The position numbers and the translations under genes are program-made. This document shows, one piece after another, positions 1-7,201 of a stretch of 64,000 bases of DNA. Under the pieces are notes generated by a model. It saw nothing but the letters and a program-made list of their open reading frames with translations. It did not search any database and was not told the origin of the DNA. Position 1 is the stretch's first letter. Each line of letters opens with the position of its first letter. The DNA comes from Ga0077555 sp046154645 (GTDB taxonomy: Bacteria > Pseudomonadota > Alphaproteobacteria > Rhizobiales > Hyphomicrobiaceae). The DNA lies in NCBI GenBank assembly GCA_046154645.1, contig JBJXDZ010000009.1, positions 1 to 64,000 on the forward strand, read 5' to 3'.

Positions 1-29
1 AGAAGAGCGGGGCTGAAAAAGACAACGCG

Positions 30-69
30 AACGCAAGAAGGCCCCCGCGCGCGGGGGCCTTCTTGCGTT
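30..69. terminator. Perfect 40-bp palindrome, probable bidirectional terminator
   Basis: A 20-bp arm (30-49) is followed directly by its exact reverse complement (50-69). The core is GC-only and the outer part mixed, so a very stable hairpin would form in either transcript. There is no clean U-tract, but the outer arm ends in CTTCTTGCGTT. It sits just before the insertion-sequence-like end, so it may close a gene lying left of the window. Confidence 0.55.
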
Positions 70-85
70 CAAGACTGATGGATTA

Positions 86-126
86 TTGCTCCGGCCAGCC
101 GATGCAATTTTGCTCCGGCGTTGACA
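86..126. repeat. Possible IS21-family terminus with internal direct repeats
   Basis: The 10-mer TTGCTCCGGC occurs at 86-95 and again at 110-119, a 24-bp period, and the block ends in TTGACA with a possible terminal CA at 125-126. IS21-family elements have terminal CA dinucleotides and several spaced internal repeats near each end. The transposase genes would lie left of the window. The assignment rests on this pattern only. From 127 to 254 I see nothing recognisable. Confidence 0.3.
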
Positions 127-254
127 ACTAGAGTCGCTTTCTGAGTTACCGGACGTTTGCGGCGGTCCCCTGGCATCCTTGGGTCGATTCCGAACGCTAA
201 CAGCGAGACAGGAACCATATCAGATAGAAGCCTTCTTCTCCCGGTTATGCCGGT

Positions 255-716
255 TCAACGGCGGCGATCGCGCCGAGGTGCGGGTATCAACATCCGCCCC
301 ATGATCAGTGCCAGCCCGGACGCCGTGACCGATGGCCTCCCGGCATCCAGCATCGCGCCATGGACGTCTGTTACCATGTGCGCTCCGGATGATCCCAAGG
401 TCTGGTACCTGCGACGGGATGAGCAGAATGTTGGCAAACAGGTTGCAGGAGTCCTCTCCAATCCGTGAGCGCGCTTTACCGCCTGCTCGCCGTTGAAGCG
501 GGCATCGTCATGATCCTTCTGCCACGCGTTGTAGACTCCCTTGAACTCTTCAAGGGACACCTCCTCGATGAGCCCGGGCTGACCGGGTTTCGACCAGCCG
601 GCGTAGTGCGCGACGCGGCCATCACCGGAATAGAGACCGTGATGGGTGTAGTGGACCTTCGGAAGAACAGGATGCAAACGGCGCAGAGACGCCTTGCGTG
701 ACTTCGAGAAGGCCAT
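255..716 (-). pseudogene. LRAT-domain (NlpC/P60-like) protein, frameshifted
   Basis: Starting at the ATG at 716, the frame contains the conserved LRAT stretch YTHHGLYSGDGRVAHYAG followed by EEVSLEEF and GEQAVKRA. LRAT domains are papain-like acyltransferase/hydrolase folds with a His in the HG(I/L)Y motif and a catalytic Cys in a later NCEHF motif. After GEQAVKRA the reading shifts: the expected continuation RSRIGEDSCNLFAN is present in another frame at about 420-475, which fits a small deletion. The NNCEHF position there reads N-I-L-L-I-P, so the catalytic Cys is also gone. It is therefore a decayed gene. Its start faces the TPR remnant 10 bp away. Confidence 0.6.
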
Positions 717-725
717 CGAACCTAT

Positions 726-899
726 ATGGCCGCACCATGCCACGAATTGAAGGACAATCGCGACGCCGCCATCGCCGATTACCACAAGGCGCTGGAGCAG
801 CCCGCTGCAAACGACCACGAGAAGATCGCCCACGCCAAGGCCCGCGAGGGCCTCATCCGCCTCGGCACCACCCCACCCGCAGAGGCGAAGAAGAAGTAG
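726..899 (+). pseudogene. Remnant of a tetratricopeptide-repeat protein
   Basis: This 57-codon frame runs from the ATG at 726 to the TAG at 897-899. It contains DNRDAAIADYHKALEQPAAN and then AREGLIRLGTTP, which match the second helix of a TPR unit followed by the usual final residues of a repeat array. A stop lies in frame just upstream, so only the last repeat and the lysine-rich tail survive. It could be read as a short ORF, but it looks like the C-terminal scrap of a longer gene lost when the element was rearranged. Confidence 0.4.
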
Positions 900-943
900 G
901 GTGGTGAGACAGCCAGCCGATCCGAAATGAGACTTCAACCATA

Positions 944-1873
944 TCAGATAATAGGCTTGTTTGGCTGGTACTGCAACTTGCTCTTCTGGCGGAAGTACGT
1001 GGCGCGACTCTGGCCCTGAGATTTCCAAGGCTGTCGCGCTTCCTGTGTCCCTCGTTTTTGGCGTTTTGCCACGCTGATGCGCCCTCTGTTCGCCTGCACC
1101 TTTGAGAAGGCGTCAGCGTTGAATTTTTGCCAAGTCCACCGAGCCACAGACTTCGACGTCGACCGCACCTCGCTGATCCCAAGCGGTAGATCGAACTGCT
1201 CGTTGAGGTTCGCAGCTTTTCTATTGATGTGCGTCTGCCAAGCGTCCCGGCCACCTCCCGCTGCCTTGAAAGTCAAGATTTCGCGATAAGCGAGTTGCCG
1301 GAGTTCGTCGAACAAAGTCACATTTCGACCGGCACCAGTCGAGTGCGTGCGGTAGACCTCTGGCCTCATGTCGTTGAACCAGAGCCAGCTGGCGAGATCA
1401 TCGAGTTCGAAAGGGCGCGTCTCACGGAATTCTACGTCCCAGTGCGTATGGAGCGGGTTCTTGACGATCAGGCCAGAATAGCTTGGATCGGCACCGAGTC
1501 TTCGGCGTAGACCCCGTTCGACAGATGCAAAGTATATGAGCGGTTTGCCGCGCGCCCGTCCATGCTTTGCGACTGGTGATGCCAAAAGGTATGCGGCGTG
1601 CGCGTGCCCATTCGCCCGATTGATCGCGATGAAGGTTGGGTGCGGCAGAATGTTGTCAGAATGCCTGAAGCGCGCATCGCTATGGTCCAAGTCGAAGATG
1701 ATCCACCCGAGCTGCCAAGGCGGGTTGAGCTGGATATGCGTCCGCTTGATGGCGTCCTCTCTTGGGAGAAAAGTGAGGCCCATGCGAGGGTCGTCAGTGC
1801 AGTAGATCTTATACGGCAGCAGCTCCATGAACCGTGCCCGGGCATCGGGGTGATGGTGATCGCGGATGAGCAC
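944..1873 (-). CDS. Plasmid-type replication initiation protein (Replicase/PriCT)
   Basis: The protein resembles ColE2-type Rep/primase proteins, which bind the origin and lay down the first primer. The recognisable block runs from ELLPYKIYCTDDPRMGLTF through QLNPPWQLGWIIFDLDHSD and INRANGHAHAAYLL to GLIVKNPLHTHWDVEF, and PFELDDLASWL begins the PriCT-like part. The C-terminal 80 residues are basic and end in a low-complexity tail. I chose the GTG at 1873 because AAGGA lies 10 nt before it. The frame stays open to 1993, but that would put the 1940-1957 operator inside the gene, and an ATG at 1828 is also possible. It is read divergently from the repressor, so the shared region probably controls both. 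Confidence 0.7.
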   Translation of the reverse strand: MLIRDHHHPDARARFMELLPYKIYCTDDPRMGLTFLPREDAIKRTHIQLNPPWQLGWIIFDLDHSDARFRHSDNILPHPTFIAINRANGHAHAAYLLASPVAKHGRARGKPLIYFASVERGLRRRLGADPSYSGLIVKNPLHTHWDVEFRETRPFELDDLASWLWFNDMRPEVYRTHSTGAGRNVTLFDELRQLAYREILTFKAAGGGRDAWQTHINRKAANLNEQFDLPLGISEVRSTSKSVARWTWQKFNADAFSKVQANRGRISVAKRQKRGTQEARQPWKSQGQSRATYFRQKSKLQYQPNKPII

Positions 1874-1939
1874 GTGGGTGTCGTCCTTGGGTCGCGCTGT
1901 GCAGCAGAACGCGGGGATCAGCTTGAGTAAGCCACATAT

Positions 1940-1957
1940 AGACTCTAATTCGAGTCT
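1940..1957. promoter_or_regulatory. Operator-like dyad between replicase and repressor
   Basis: The 18-mer here differs at one base from the perfect palindrome AGACTCGAATTCGAGTCT. A second copy lies at 2739-2756 on the far side of the repressor gene with 16 of 18 matches. Two rare dyads flanking one HTH gene are the expected arrangement for autoregulated phage-type repressors. This copy sits upstream of both the replicase (minus) and the repressor (plus). Confidence 0.6.
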
Positions 1958-2038
1958 TTTGGATTGAAAATAGATAAACCTCGCGAAATCCACAGCTACG
2001 TGATAGACACGATCCGCAAATTAATTCGGACCGCCAGG

Positions 2039-2716
2039 ATGAACGACCAGAGCAAGGAAGCGCCCAGCGACCCAAACGATTACGATAGGGCGTGGCGCGA
2101 GCGGCTGCGAGCGCGTATCGAAGCCAAAAAACTCAATCCCAAGGAAGTTGCTCGGCAAATCGGCGTGGGCCTAGCGCTTGTATATGACACCCTAAAGGGG
2201 CGCGATCCTTCAATAAGGAACTTTGCAAAAATAGCGGAGTTCTTAGGATTTTCTTTGGATGAACTGTATTATGGGGCGATTCATCCTAGTCGATCGTCAA
2301 GTATTTCTGATGAATTGATCTATAAATGCCTGATTCGTGCGGACAAGGATGCTTGGGAATACATAGGGAACGCTTGGGAGATTTGCCCCCCGATGAAGCT
2401 TGATGTCGACATAGTTCCGGTCTTAGTTGGCATTGGCTGGCCCATGGTTGAAGAAGACGACATCTTGCTTTGTAAGAAATTTAGCGATGACGAAGCATTG
2501 GATGACTATAGTCGCCATTTGGCGCTTGTCGAAACCTTAGACGGCCAACGCCTCGTGCGCAAGATCGGCAGGCCGAGGTTGCGCGGGCAAGTTATGCTGA
2601 CCCATTGGGATCGGTCCATTGCACCTGCTGCTGTGACGCTTAAGTGGGCAGCACCGGTGATTGGCACGCTCAAGGCTTCAGTTGCGCATCCAAGCCCAAG
2701 ACAGGTAGACACATAA
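2039..2716 (+). CDS. CI-like transcriptional repressor (XRE HTH, S24-like C-terminus)
   Basis: The N-terminal 70 residues form an XRE/Cro helix-turn-helix: LNPKEVARQIGVGLALVYDT is the HTH core and AEFLGFSLDELYYG closes the domain. The C-terminal half (LDVDIVPVLVGIGWP, a central acidic stretch, then VALxWAAPVIGTLKA-like strands) resembles the S24/LexA-type sensor domain of phage repressors. I cannot place a clear catalytic Ser/Lys pair, so self-cleavage is doubtful. The ATG at 2039 is preferred; upstream TTG extension to 1964 would overlap regulatory DNA. Base composition is lower in GC than the flanks. It probably controls the replicase on one side and the xis-int genes on the other through the two dyads. 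Confidence 0.7.
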   Translation: MNDQSKEAPSDPNDYDRAWRERLRARIEAKKLNPKEVARQIGVGLALVYDTLKGRDPSIRNFAKIAEFLGFSLDELYYGAIHPSRSSSISDELIYKCLIRADKDAWEYIGNAWEICPPMKLDVDIVPVLVGIGWPMVEEDDILLCKKFSDDEALDDYSRHLALVETLDGQRLVRKIGRPRLRGQVMLTHWDRSIAPAAVTLKWAAPVIGTLKASVAHPSPRQVDT

Positions 2717-2731
2717 ATCAATCCAGATCGC

Positions 2732-2761
2732 TTGACATGGAATCGAATTCGAGTCTGTTAT
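2732..2761 (+). promoter_or_regulatory. Sigma-70 promoter of xis-int with embedded operator
   Basis: TTGACA (2732-2737) is followed after 18 bp by TGTTAT (2756-2761). The dyad GGAATCGAATTCGAGTCT (2739-2756) fills the spacer, so a bound repressor would block RNA polymerase. It lies about 90 bp before the excisionase-like start at 2851 and 16 bp after the repressor stop. Confidence 0.6.
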
Positions 2762-2850
2762 TCAATGACCATGAAAAGCGGACGAGCGGCCATTCGAACC
2801 CACGCAGTAGGCGTCGGGAAGGCAGTCAATCCTATGACGGAGACGGCCGG

Positions 2851-3162
2851 ATGGGCCAATGGGTGAAAGCTGCAAGACTTGCCGAGTTGTCGGGCCTGTC
2901 AGCCTCCTACTACACGCACGCCGCTCAGGCAGGCAAGCTCCCCTGGGCTCGCCAACCCGGCGGCCGCGGCACGTCTTGGTTGTTCTCCATCGAGGGCTTC
3001 GAGGCATGGGTCTCTGGCGAGAAGACCAAGAAAGAAGAGGCCGCATGGCAAGCATCTACCAAAGAGAAAACGGCGTCTGGTGGGCCTCGCACACATACAA
3101 GGGGCGTCGCGAAAGGAAAAGTTTGGAAACAACAGATCGCGCACTGGCTAAAGAACGGCTGA
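2851..3162 (+). CDS. Excisionase-like small DNA-binding protein
   Basis: This 103-residue basic protein begins MGQWVKAARLAELSGLSAS, a MerR/Xis-type winged-helix start, followed by an aromatic hinge and a wing rich in Gly/Arg, then FSIEGFEAWVSG. Such proteins bend attachment-site DNA and direct integrase towards excision. The ATG at 2851 follows GGAG at a suitable distance; the frame is open further upstream, but that part overlaps the promoter. It overlaps the integrase start by 118 bp in another frame, so the two are probably translationally coupled. The function rests on size, HTH pattern and position rather than on a specific family signature. Confidence 0.55.
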   Translation: MGQWVKAARLAELSGLSASYYTHAAQAGKLPWARQPGGRGTSWLFSIEGFEAWVSGEKTKKEEAAWQASTKEKTASGGPRTHTRGVAKGKVWKQQIAHWLKNG

Positions 3163-4199
3163 ACGACTGGCTCGCCAGGCGCGTGCAAGCGAAGTGGAGC
3201 GACCAGCAGGGCGTCAAGTTCGAGGTGGCCGCCGAGCGCTTCACGAAGGAATTCATCGTCAGAAAAGACCCTGGCACGCAGAAGCGTTATGCGATTTCAC
3301 TCGGCGTACTTGGCGAGTGCTTCTTAGGCATGGCGCTGGCCGACATCGACAAACCGGAGATCTCCAAATTCGAACACTACCGGCTTGGTCAGGGTGTTGC
3401 CGAATCGACAACCATTCGTGACCTGATGCTGTTGTCCAAATTCTTCAACTGGGCGCTGTTCCAGGGGCTCGCCGAGGTCAACCCAGTGACAGCTTACATG
3501 CTGGGGTCTGACCTGAAGGACAGCGAGCCGAGGACCCGCTATCTCTCCCATGAGGAAGAGACCACCATATTGACTAAGGCCGAGAATTGGCCGATGCCGC
3601 GGGCCGCGTTCATCTTCGCGATTGACACTGGCCTGCGCGAAGAAGAGCAGCTGGGGATCGAGTGGGCCCACATCGACCTCGACAAGGCTGAAGTTCACGT
3701 GCCGAAGCACCTCGCGAAACGCGGCAAGGCCCGAACGGTGCCCTTGCTGCCGCGCACGGTGGAGATGCTCAGGTCGCTCAAGGAGCCGCCGGACGGCAAA
3801 TACGTCTTCTGGCGCAACACGAAGAAGGGGCCAGTCCGCTATGTCGCTCTTTACAAGGCAATCACCCGCACGGCGAAAGCCTGCAACATTCCCAATCTAA
3901 ATTATCATGACCTCCGTCGCACCTGCGGCTGTCGACTTCTGCAGGACCACCGGATGTCGATGGAAGTGGTGTCGAAGTGGCTTGGTCACAGCTCGATCAA
4001 AGTGACCGAGAGGCACTATGCCTTCCTAAACGTCCGTCACCTGCACGCTGCGCTTGAGCGCAGCCCGTTAATCAGCCAGACGGCGAAATCTATCGAGCAC
4101 AACCCCGAAACGTCGAAGTCACGTTTTGGTCACGACACTTCTCAAGTCACGCGCTTTATCGATAAGTCTGTCGCTCAAGACGTCGATATTGGCAAGTAA
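3045..4199 (+). CDS. Tyrosine-type site-specific integrase
   Basis: The 384-residue protein starts MASIYQRENGVWWASHTYKG, an N-terminal arm-binding (AP2-like) domain, followed by a core-binding SAM-like domain (about 60-150) and the catalytic domain. Catalytic residues are visible: Arg in DTGLREEEQLGIEW, Lys in the KRGKARTVPL strand, HDLRRTCG, LGHSSIKVTERHY with the nucleophile Tyr. The ATG at 3045 has AAGAGG just upstream. The gene ends 11 bp from the CCA end of tRNA-Ser, which identifies the likely attachment target. It catalyses integration, and excision with the upstream small protein. Confidence 0.88.
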   Translation: MASIYQRENGVWWASHTYKGRRERKSLETTDRALAKERLNDWLARRVQAKWSDQQGVKFEVAAERFTKEFIVRKDPGTQKRYAISLGVLGECFLGMALADIDKPEISKFEHYRLGQGVAESTTIRDLMLLSKFFNWALFQGLAEVNPVTAYMLGSDLKDSEPRTRYLSHEEETTILTKAENWPMPRAAFIFAIDTGLREEEQLGIEWAHIDLDKAEVHVPKHLAKRGKARTVPLLPRTVEMLRSLKEPPDGKYVFWRNTKKGPVRYVALYKAITRTAKACNIPNLNYHDLRRTCGCRLLQDHRMSMEVVSKWLGHSSIKVTERHYAFLNVRHLHAALERSPLISQTAKSIEHNPETSKSRFGHDTSQVTRFIDKSVAQDVDIGK

Positions 4200-4210
4200 T
4201 TTCAAGCAAT

Positions 4211-4302
4211 TGGCGGAGACGATAGGATTCGAACCTACGGTACCTGTTTCCAAGTACAACGATTTAGCAAACCGCCGCCTTCAGCCACTCGGCCACGTCT
4301 CC
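4211..4302 (-). tRNA. tRNA-Ser(GCT)
   Basis: The minus strand starts GGAGACG and ends CGTCTCC-G-CCA, giving a perfect 7-bp acceptor stem with an encoded CCA. The D arm (GCCGAGTGGCTGAAGG), long variable arm typical of class II tRNAs and T loop GTTCGAATC are all present. The anticodon loop TTGCTAA carries GCT (4266-4268 on the plus strand), which reads serine AGC/AGU codons. It remains intact beside the inserted element. Confidence 0.95.
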
Positions 4303-4314
4303 TGCTCGGCGCAG

Positions 4315-4343
4315 GCTATAAGGGCGCCGGGCCGCCTTGGCAA
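4315..4343 (-). promoter_or_regulatory. Promoter of tRNA-Ser
   Basis: On the minus strand TTGCCA (4343-4338) and TATAGC (4320-4315) are separated by 17 bp, and the -10 box lies 12 bp before the first tRNA base. The rest of 4303-4533 holds only the hrcA leader; no CIRCE element was seen in it. Confidence 0.55.
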
Positions 4344-4533
4344 GGCCGGTGGAATGGCCGTACCGCCCGCATGGAGCGCCAAAGAGCGGCCAGCGCCAAC
4401 CTATGCTACAATGGTCGCGGTGCGAACCGGCGTTGCCGTTGACGCGGGGCCTGTGGGACCGCTAGCGTTTCACGGTGACGGCTCGTCTCGCGCGGCCTAA
4501 GGGCCGACCCTGAAGGAGATATCGACCCGCCGA

Positions 4534-5592
4534 ATGACCGATAAACCCAATGCCATCCAGACGCTGAACGAGCGCTCACGGGAAATTTTCCGGCTGATCG
4601 TCGAGTCCTACCTGGCGACCGGTGAGCCCGTAGGCTCACGCAATCTGGCGCGCTTCCTCCCCATGACGCTGTCGCCGGCCTCGGTCCGCAACGTCATGTC
4701 GGATCTCGAGCATCTGGGGCTGATCTATGCGCCGCACACCTCGGCTGGCCGCCTGCCGACGCAATCGGGCCTGCGCCTGTTCGTCGATGGACTGCTCGAG
4801 GTCGGCGACATCTCCGATGACGAGCGGCGCAAGATCGAGGCGCAGATCGCCGGTAAACGGCAAAAGCCGATGGAGCAGGTGCTGGCCGAGGCCGGCGATA
4901 TGATCTCGGGGCTGTCGCACTGCGCGGGCCTCGTGCTCTCCGACAAGCAGGACCTGCGCCTCAAGCATATCGAGTTCGTGCCATTGGAGCCGGGCAAGGC
5001 GCTGGTCGTCATCGTCGGCGAGGACCAGACCGTCGAGAACCGTGTCATCTCGGTGCCGCAAGGCTTGCCCCCGTCAGCCATGATCGAGGCCACCAACTAC
5101 CTCAACCATCACATTCGCGGGCACACGCTGGGTGAGGCCAAGGCGCGCATCGAGGCCGATCTGGTCAAAGCCAAGGCCGAGCTCGATCAACTGACCAAGA
5201 AGGTCATCGAAGCCGGCCTCGCAACGTGGTCCGGCGCTCAGGACGAACGCAAAAGCCTGCTGGTGCGTGGCCAGGCCAATCTCTTGAAGGACCTGTCGGC
5301 GGTCGAGGATTTGGAGCGCATCCGGCAGTTGTTCGGCGATCTCGAATCGAAGCGGGAGATCATCCAGCTGCTCGGTTCGGCGGAAAAAGGCGATGGCGTG
5401 CACATTTTCATCGGCTCCGAGAACAAGCTGTTCTCGCTGTCCGGCTCGTCGCTGATCGTGGCGCCGTTCCATGATTCGACGCGGAAAGTGGTGGGTGTGC
5501 TCGGTATCATCGGTCCAACGCGGCTCAATTATGCCCGCCTGATCCCGATGGTCGACTACACCGCCAAGCTGGTCGGCAGGGCGCTCGCTTGA
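4534..5592 (+). CDS. hrcA: Heat-inducible transcription repressor HrcA
   Basis: HrcA represses chaperonin genes by binding CIRCE elements, and its activity depends on GroEL. The 352-residue length is normal. The winged HTH is at the N-terminus (SREIFRLIVESYLATGEPVGSRNLAR, in part SPASVRNVMSDLEHLGLIY), followed by the conserved HTSAGRLPTQSGLRLFVDGL and a GAF-like middle; the C-terminus has GVLGIIGPTRLNYARLIPMV. The ATG at 4534 follows AAGGAGAT. It heads the hrcA-grpE pair, 124 bp apart. Oddly no CIRCE palindrome is visible near hrcA, grpE or dnaK here, so its target, probably groESL, is elsewhere. Confidence 0.96.
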   Translation: MTDKPNAIQTLNERSREIFRLIVESYLATGEPVGSRNLARFLPMTLSPASVRNVMSDLEHLGLIYAPHTSAGRLPTQSGLRLFVDGLLEVGDISDDERRKIEAQIAGKRQKPMEQVLAEAGDMISGLSHCAGLVLSDKQDLRLKHIEFVPLEPGKALVVIVGEDQTVENRVISVPQGLPPSAMIEATNYLNHHIRGHTLGEAKARIEADLVKAKAELDQLTKKVIEAGLATWSGAQDERKSLLVRGQANLLKDLSAVEDLERIRQLFGDLESKREIIQLLGSAEKGDGVHIFIGSENKLFSLSGSSLIVAPFHDSTRKVVGVLGIIGPTRLNYARLIPMVDYTAKLVGRALA

Positions 5593-5716
5593 TTTTTGCC
5601 CGCTTAGGCCCGATATGGCGCCAAGTTCCTGGATCTGAGCAGAGTCGGCCGCTGCGGCATGCCGCTCGCCAGCCCAGCGACATCCAGCTCCACCACACAC
5701 GCACGGCAGAGGTGTC

Positions 5717-6451
5717 ATGACGCACGACAACAAGGTACCGGGCGGAGACGGCCCCGAGGCGACGCCGACGCAGCCTGCAGCACCGGGCCAGCCAAACACT
5801 GCGCCAAAGCCCTTCGTCTATCCCGATACGCCGGAAGAGATCGCGGCCGATGTGGCTGCCACCGCGGCTGTGCCGGCCAGCGCTGAAGTGCTGGCCCTGA
5901 AGGTTGAAGTGGCTGAGCTGAAGGACCGGATCCTGCGCACGCACGCCGAGATGGACAACATGCGCAAGCGCCTGGAGAAGGAAAAGAGCGACGCCAGCAA
6001 GTACGCCATCTCCAAGTTCGCCCGGGATATCGTCGGCATTGGCGATGTGTTCGAAAAGGCCATTGCCTCCGCGCCGACAGATGCAGCCGAGGCGACGCCC
6101 GCTCTCAAGAGCTTCGTCGAAGGCGTCACGATGACGGAGCGGGAACTGATCAATGTGCTGGAGCGCCATGGGGTCAAGCGCATCGACCCCAAGGGCCAAC
6201 TGTTCAATCCGCATCACCATCAGGCGGTCATGGAACAGCCCAACCCCGATGTGCCCTCAGGCACGGTGACGCAGGTGTTCCAGCCTGGCTACATGATCGA
6301 TGATCGCGTCCTGCGACCGGCCATGGTGGTGGTCGCCCGTGGTGGCTTCAAGCCGGTGGTCAGGCCTGCCGAGGGCGTCCCGACGCCGCCAATCGCCAAC
6401 GATCAGGAGCCCAAGGATGGCACTGGGACAGGCGGCGGCACAGCGGGCTGA
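5717..6451 (+). CDS. grpE: Nucleotide exchange factor GrpE
   Basis: GrpE releases ADP from DnaK. The long N-terminal helix that dimerises starts near residue 55 (EVLALKVEVAELKDRILRTH) and leads into AEMDNMRKRLEKEK. The C-terminal beta domain includes GVKRIDPKGQLFNPHHHQAV and GYMIDDRVLRPAMVVVA. At 244 residues it is longer than the usual 190-210, owing to a Pro/Ala-rich N-terminal tail and a Gly/Thr-rich C-terminal tail that look disordered. It follows hrcA and ends 3 bp from the stop of convergent alkB. Confidence 0.95.
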   Translation: MTHDNKVPGGDGPEATPTQPAAPGQPNTAPKPFVYPDTPEEIAADVAATAAVPASAEVLALKVEVAELKDRILRTHAEMDNMRKRLEKEKSDASKYAISKFARDIVGIGDVFEKAIASAPTDAAEATPALKSFVEGVTMTERELINVLERHGVKRIDPKGQLFNPHHHQAVMEQPNPDVPSGTVTQVFQPGYMIDDRVLRPAMVVVARGGFKPVVRPAEGVPTPPIANDQEPKDGTGTGGGTAG

Positions 6452-6454
6452 GCG

Positions 6455-7093
6455 TCAGCGTTTGGCGTGCCTGCTGCTCGCAGTCGGCACCGTGACCCGC
6501 CGCAAGGTGAGGTTGATGCGGCCCCCTTCGGCCAGCAGGTCCGAGGTGCCGGGTAGCACCTTGTCGATGCCGTGGTAGGCCATGCGGGCGGCGCCGCCGA
6601 GGACAACGATATCACCTGATTTCAGCGTCATGCGGGTTTTCGAATCGGTTCGCTTGACCCCGCCGACATGGAACACGGCGTCATCTCCCAGCGAGACCGA
6701 TACAACCGGCGCTTGCTTGTCCAACTCGTCTTCGTCGCGGTGGCTGCCGAGCTTGGCGGTCGCGGCATAAACGTTGATCAGACACGCTTCGGGCGGCGCC
6801 GGATAGTGCCCGTACTGCGACCAGATGGCGAGCAATCGCTCCGGGATCGGCGGCCACGGGCGGCCCGTGGCAGGATGGTGTGGCTCATAGCGATAGCCGC
6901 CGGCCTTGTCAGTGAGCCAGCCCAGGGCACCGCAATTGGTCATGCGCACCGATAACAATTTTCCTGTGCGCGGCATGGCCGGAAAATAAAGCGGCGCTTC
7001 GGCCAGGACATGGTGAACATCCTGGACCAAGGCCAGCTGCGCCGACCGGTCCAAAGCGCCCGGAAAGTGCTGGAATCCTTGGTCATCCGCCAT
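6455..7093 (-). CDS. alkB: Alpha-ketoglutarate-dependent DNA dioxygenase AlkB
   Basis: AlkB removes methyl groups from 1-methyladenine and 3-methylcytosine by Fe(II)/2-oxoglutarate oxidation. The metal ligands are visible as SHRDEDE (HxD) and the later His in AYHGIDKVL, and the 2-oxoglutarate arginines in GRINLTLRRV. The substrate-binding region includes PEACLINVYAATAKLG. I chose the ATG at 7093 (MADDQGFQHFPG) rather than the upstream extension, because the domain begins there and the extension runs into the dnaK promoter. It lies convergent to grpE and divergent from dnaK, splitting what is often a grpE/dnaK block. Confidence 0.93.
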   Translation of the reverse strand: MADDQGFQHFPGALDRSAQLALVQDVHHVLAEAPLYFPAMPRTGKLLSVRMTNCGALGWLTDKAGGYRYEPHHPATGRPWPPIPERLLAIWSQYGHYPAPPEACLINVYAATAKLGSHRDEDELDKQAPVVSVSLGDDAVFHVGGVKRTDSKTRMTLKSGDIVVLGGAARMAYHGIDKVLPGTSDLLAEGGRINLTLRRVTVPTASSRHAKR

Positions 7094-7172
7094 CTGACAC
7101 CGTCCTTTCGTCCAAGCCCGTCGATCCGCCGGCGCCAGCGACAAAATTATCACATCGCCGTGACGAGCGGGC

Positions 7173-7201
7173 GTTGCGGCCCCCATTGGCCGCGCCTATA
7201 T
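7173..7201 (+). promoter_or_regulatory. Sigma-32 (RpoH) promoter of dnaK
   Basis: GTTG (7173-7176), 18 bp, CCTATAT (7195-7201). The alphaproteobacterial RpoH consensus is CTTG-N17/18-CYTATNT, so the -10 box is a full match and the -35 box differs in one base. It would give a leader of roughly 140 nt before the dnaK ATG. Confidence 0.6.

Larger units (their letters stand above)
1..4210. mobile_element. Integrative element in tRNA-Ser, right end only
   Basis: The segment between the window start and the 3' end of tRNA-Ser(GCT) carries, from right to left, a tyrosine integrase, an excisionase-like protein, a CI-like repressor, a divergently read replicase and decayed cargo. The integrase stops 11 bp before the CCA end of the tRNA, the usual layout of elements that recombine at a tRNA 3' end and restore it. 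The repressor region (about 1940-2760) is visibly AT-richer than the neighbouring chromosome, which suggests transfer. No second copy of the tRNA 3' end was seen in 1-4200, so the far attachment site must lie outside the window or be lost. A replicase with an integrase suggests a plasmid-like or satellite element that replicates after excision; that is inference. Confidence 0.7.

Noticed and set aside
157..468. 103-codon plus-strand frame
   Set aside because: Antisense to the LRAT pseudogene and without any recognisable motif.
1..4200. Second copy of the tRNA-Ser 3' end as the other attachment site
   Set aside because: No segment matching GATTCGAACCTAC or its complement was seen by eye; the other end is probably beyond the window.
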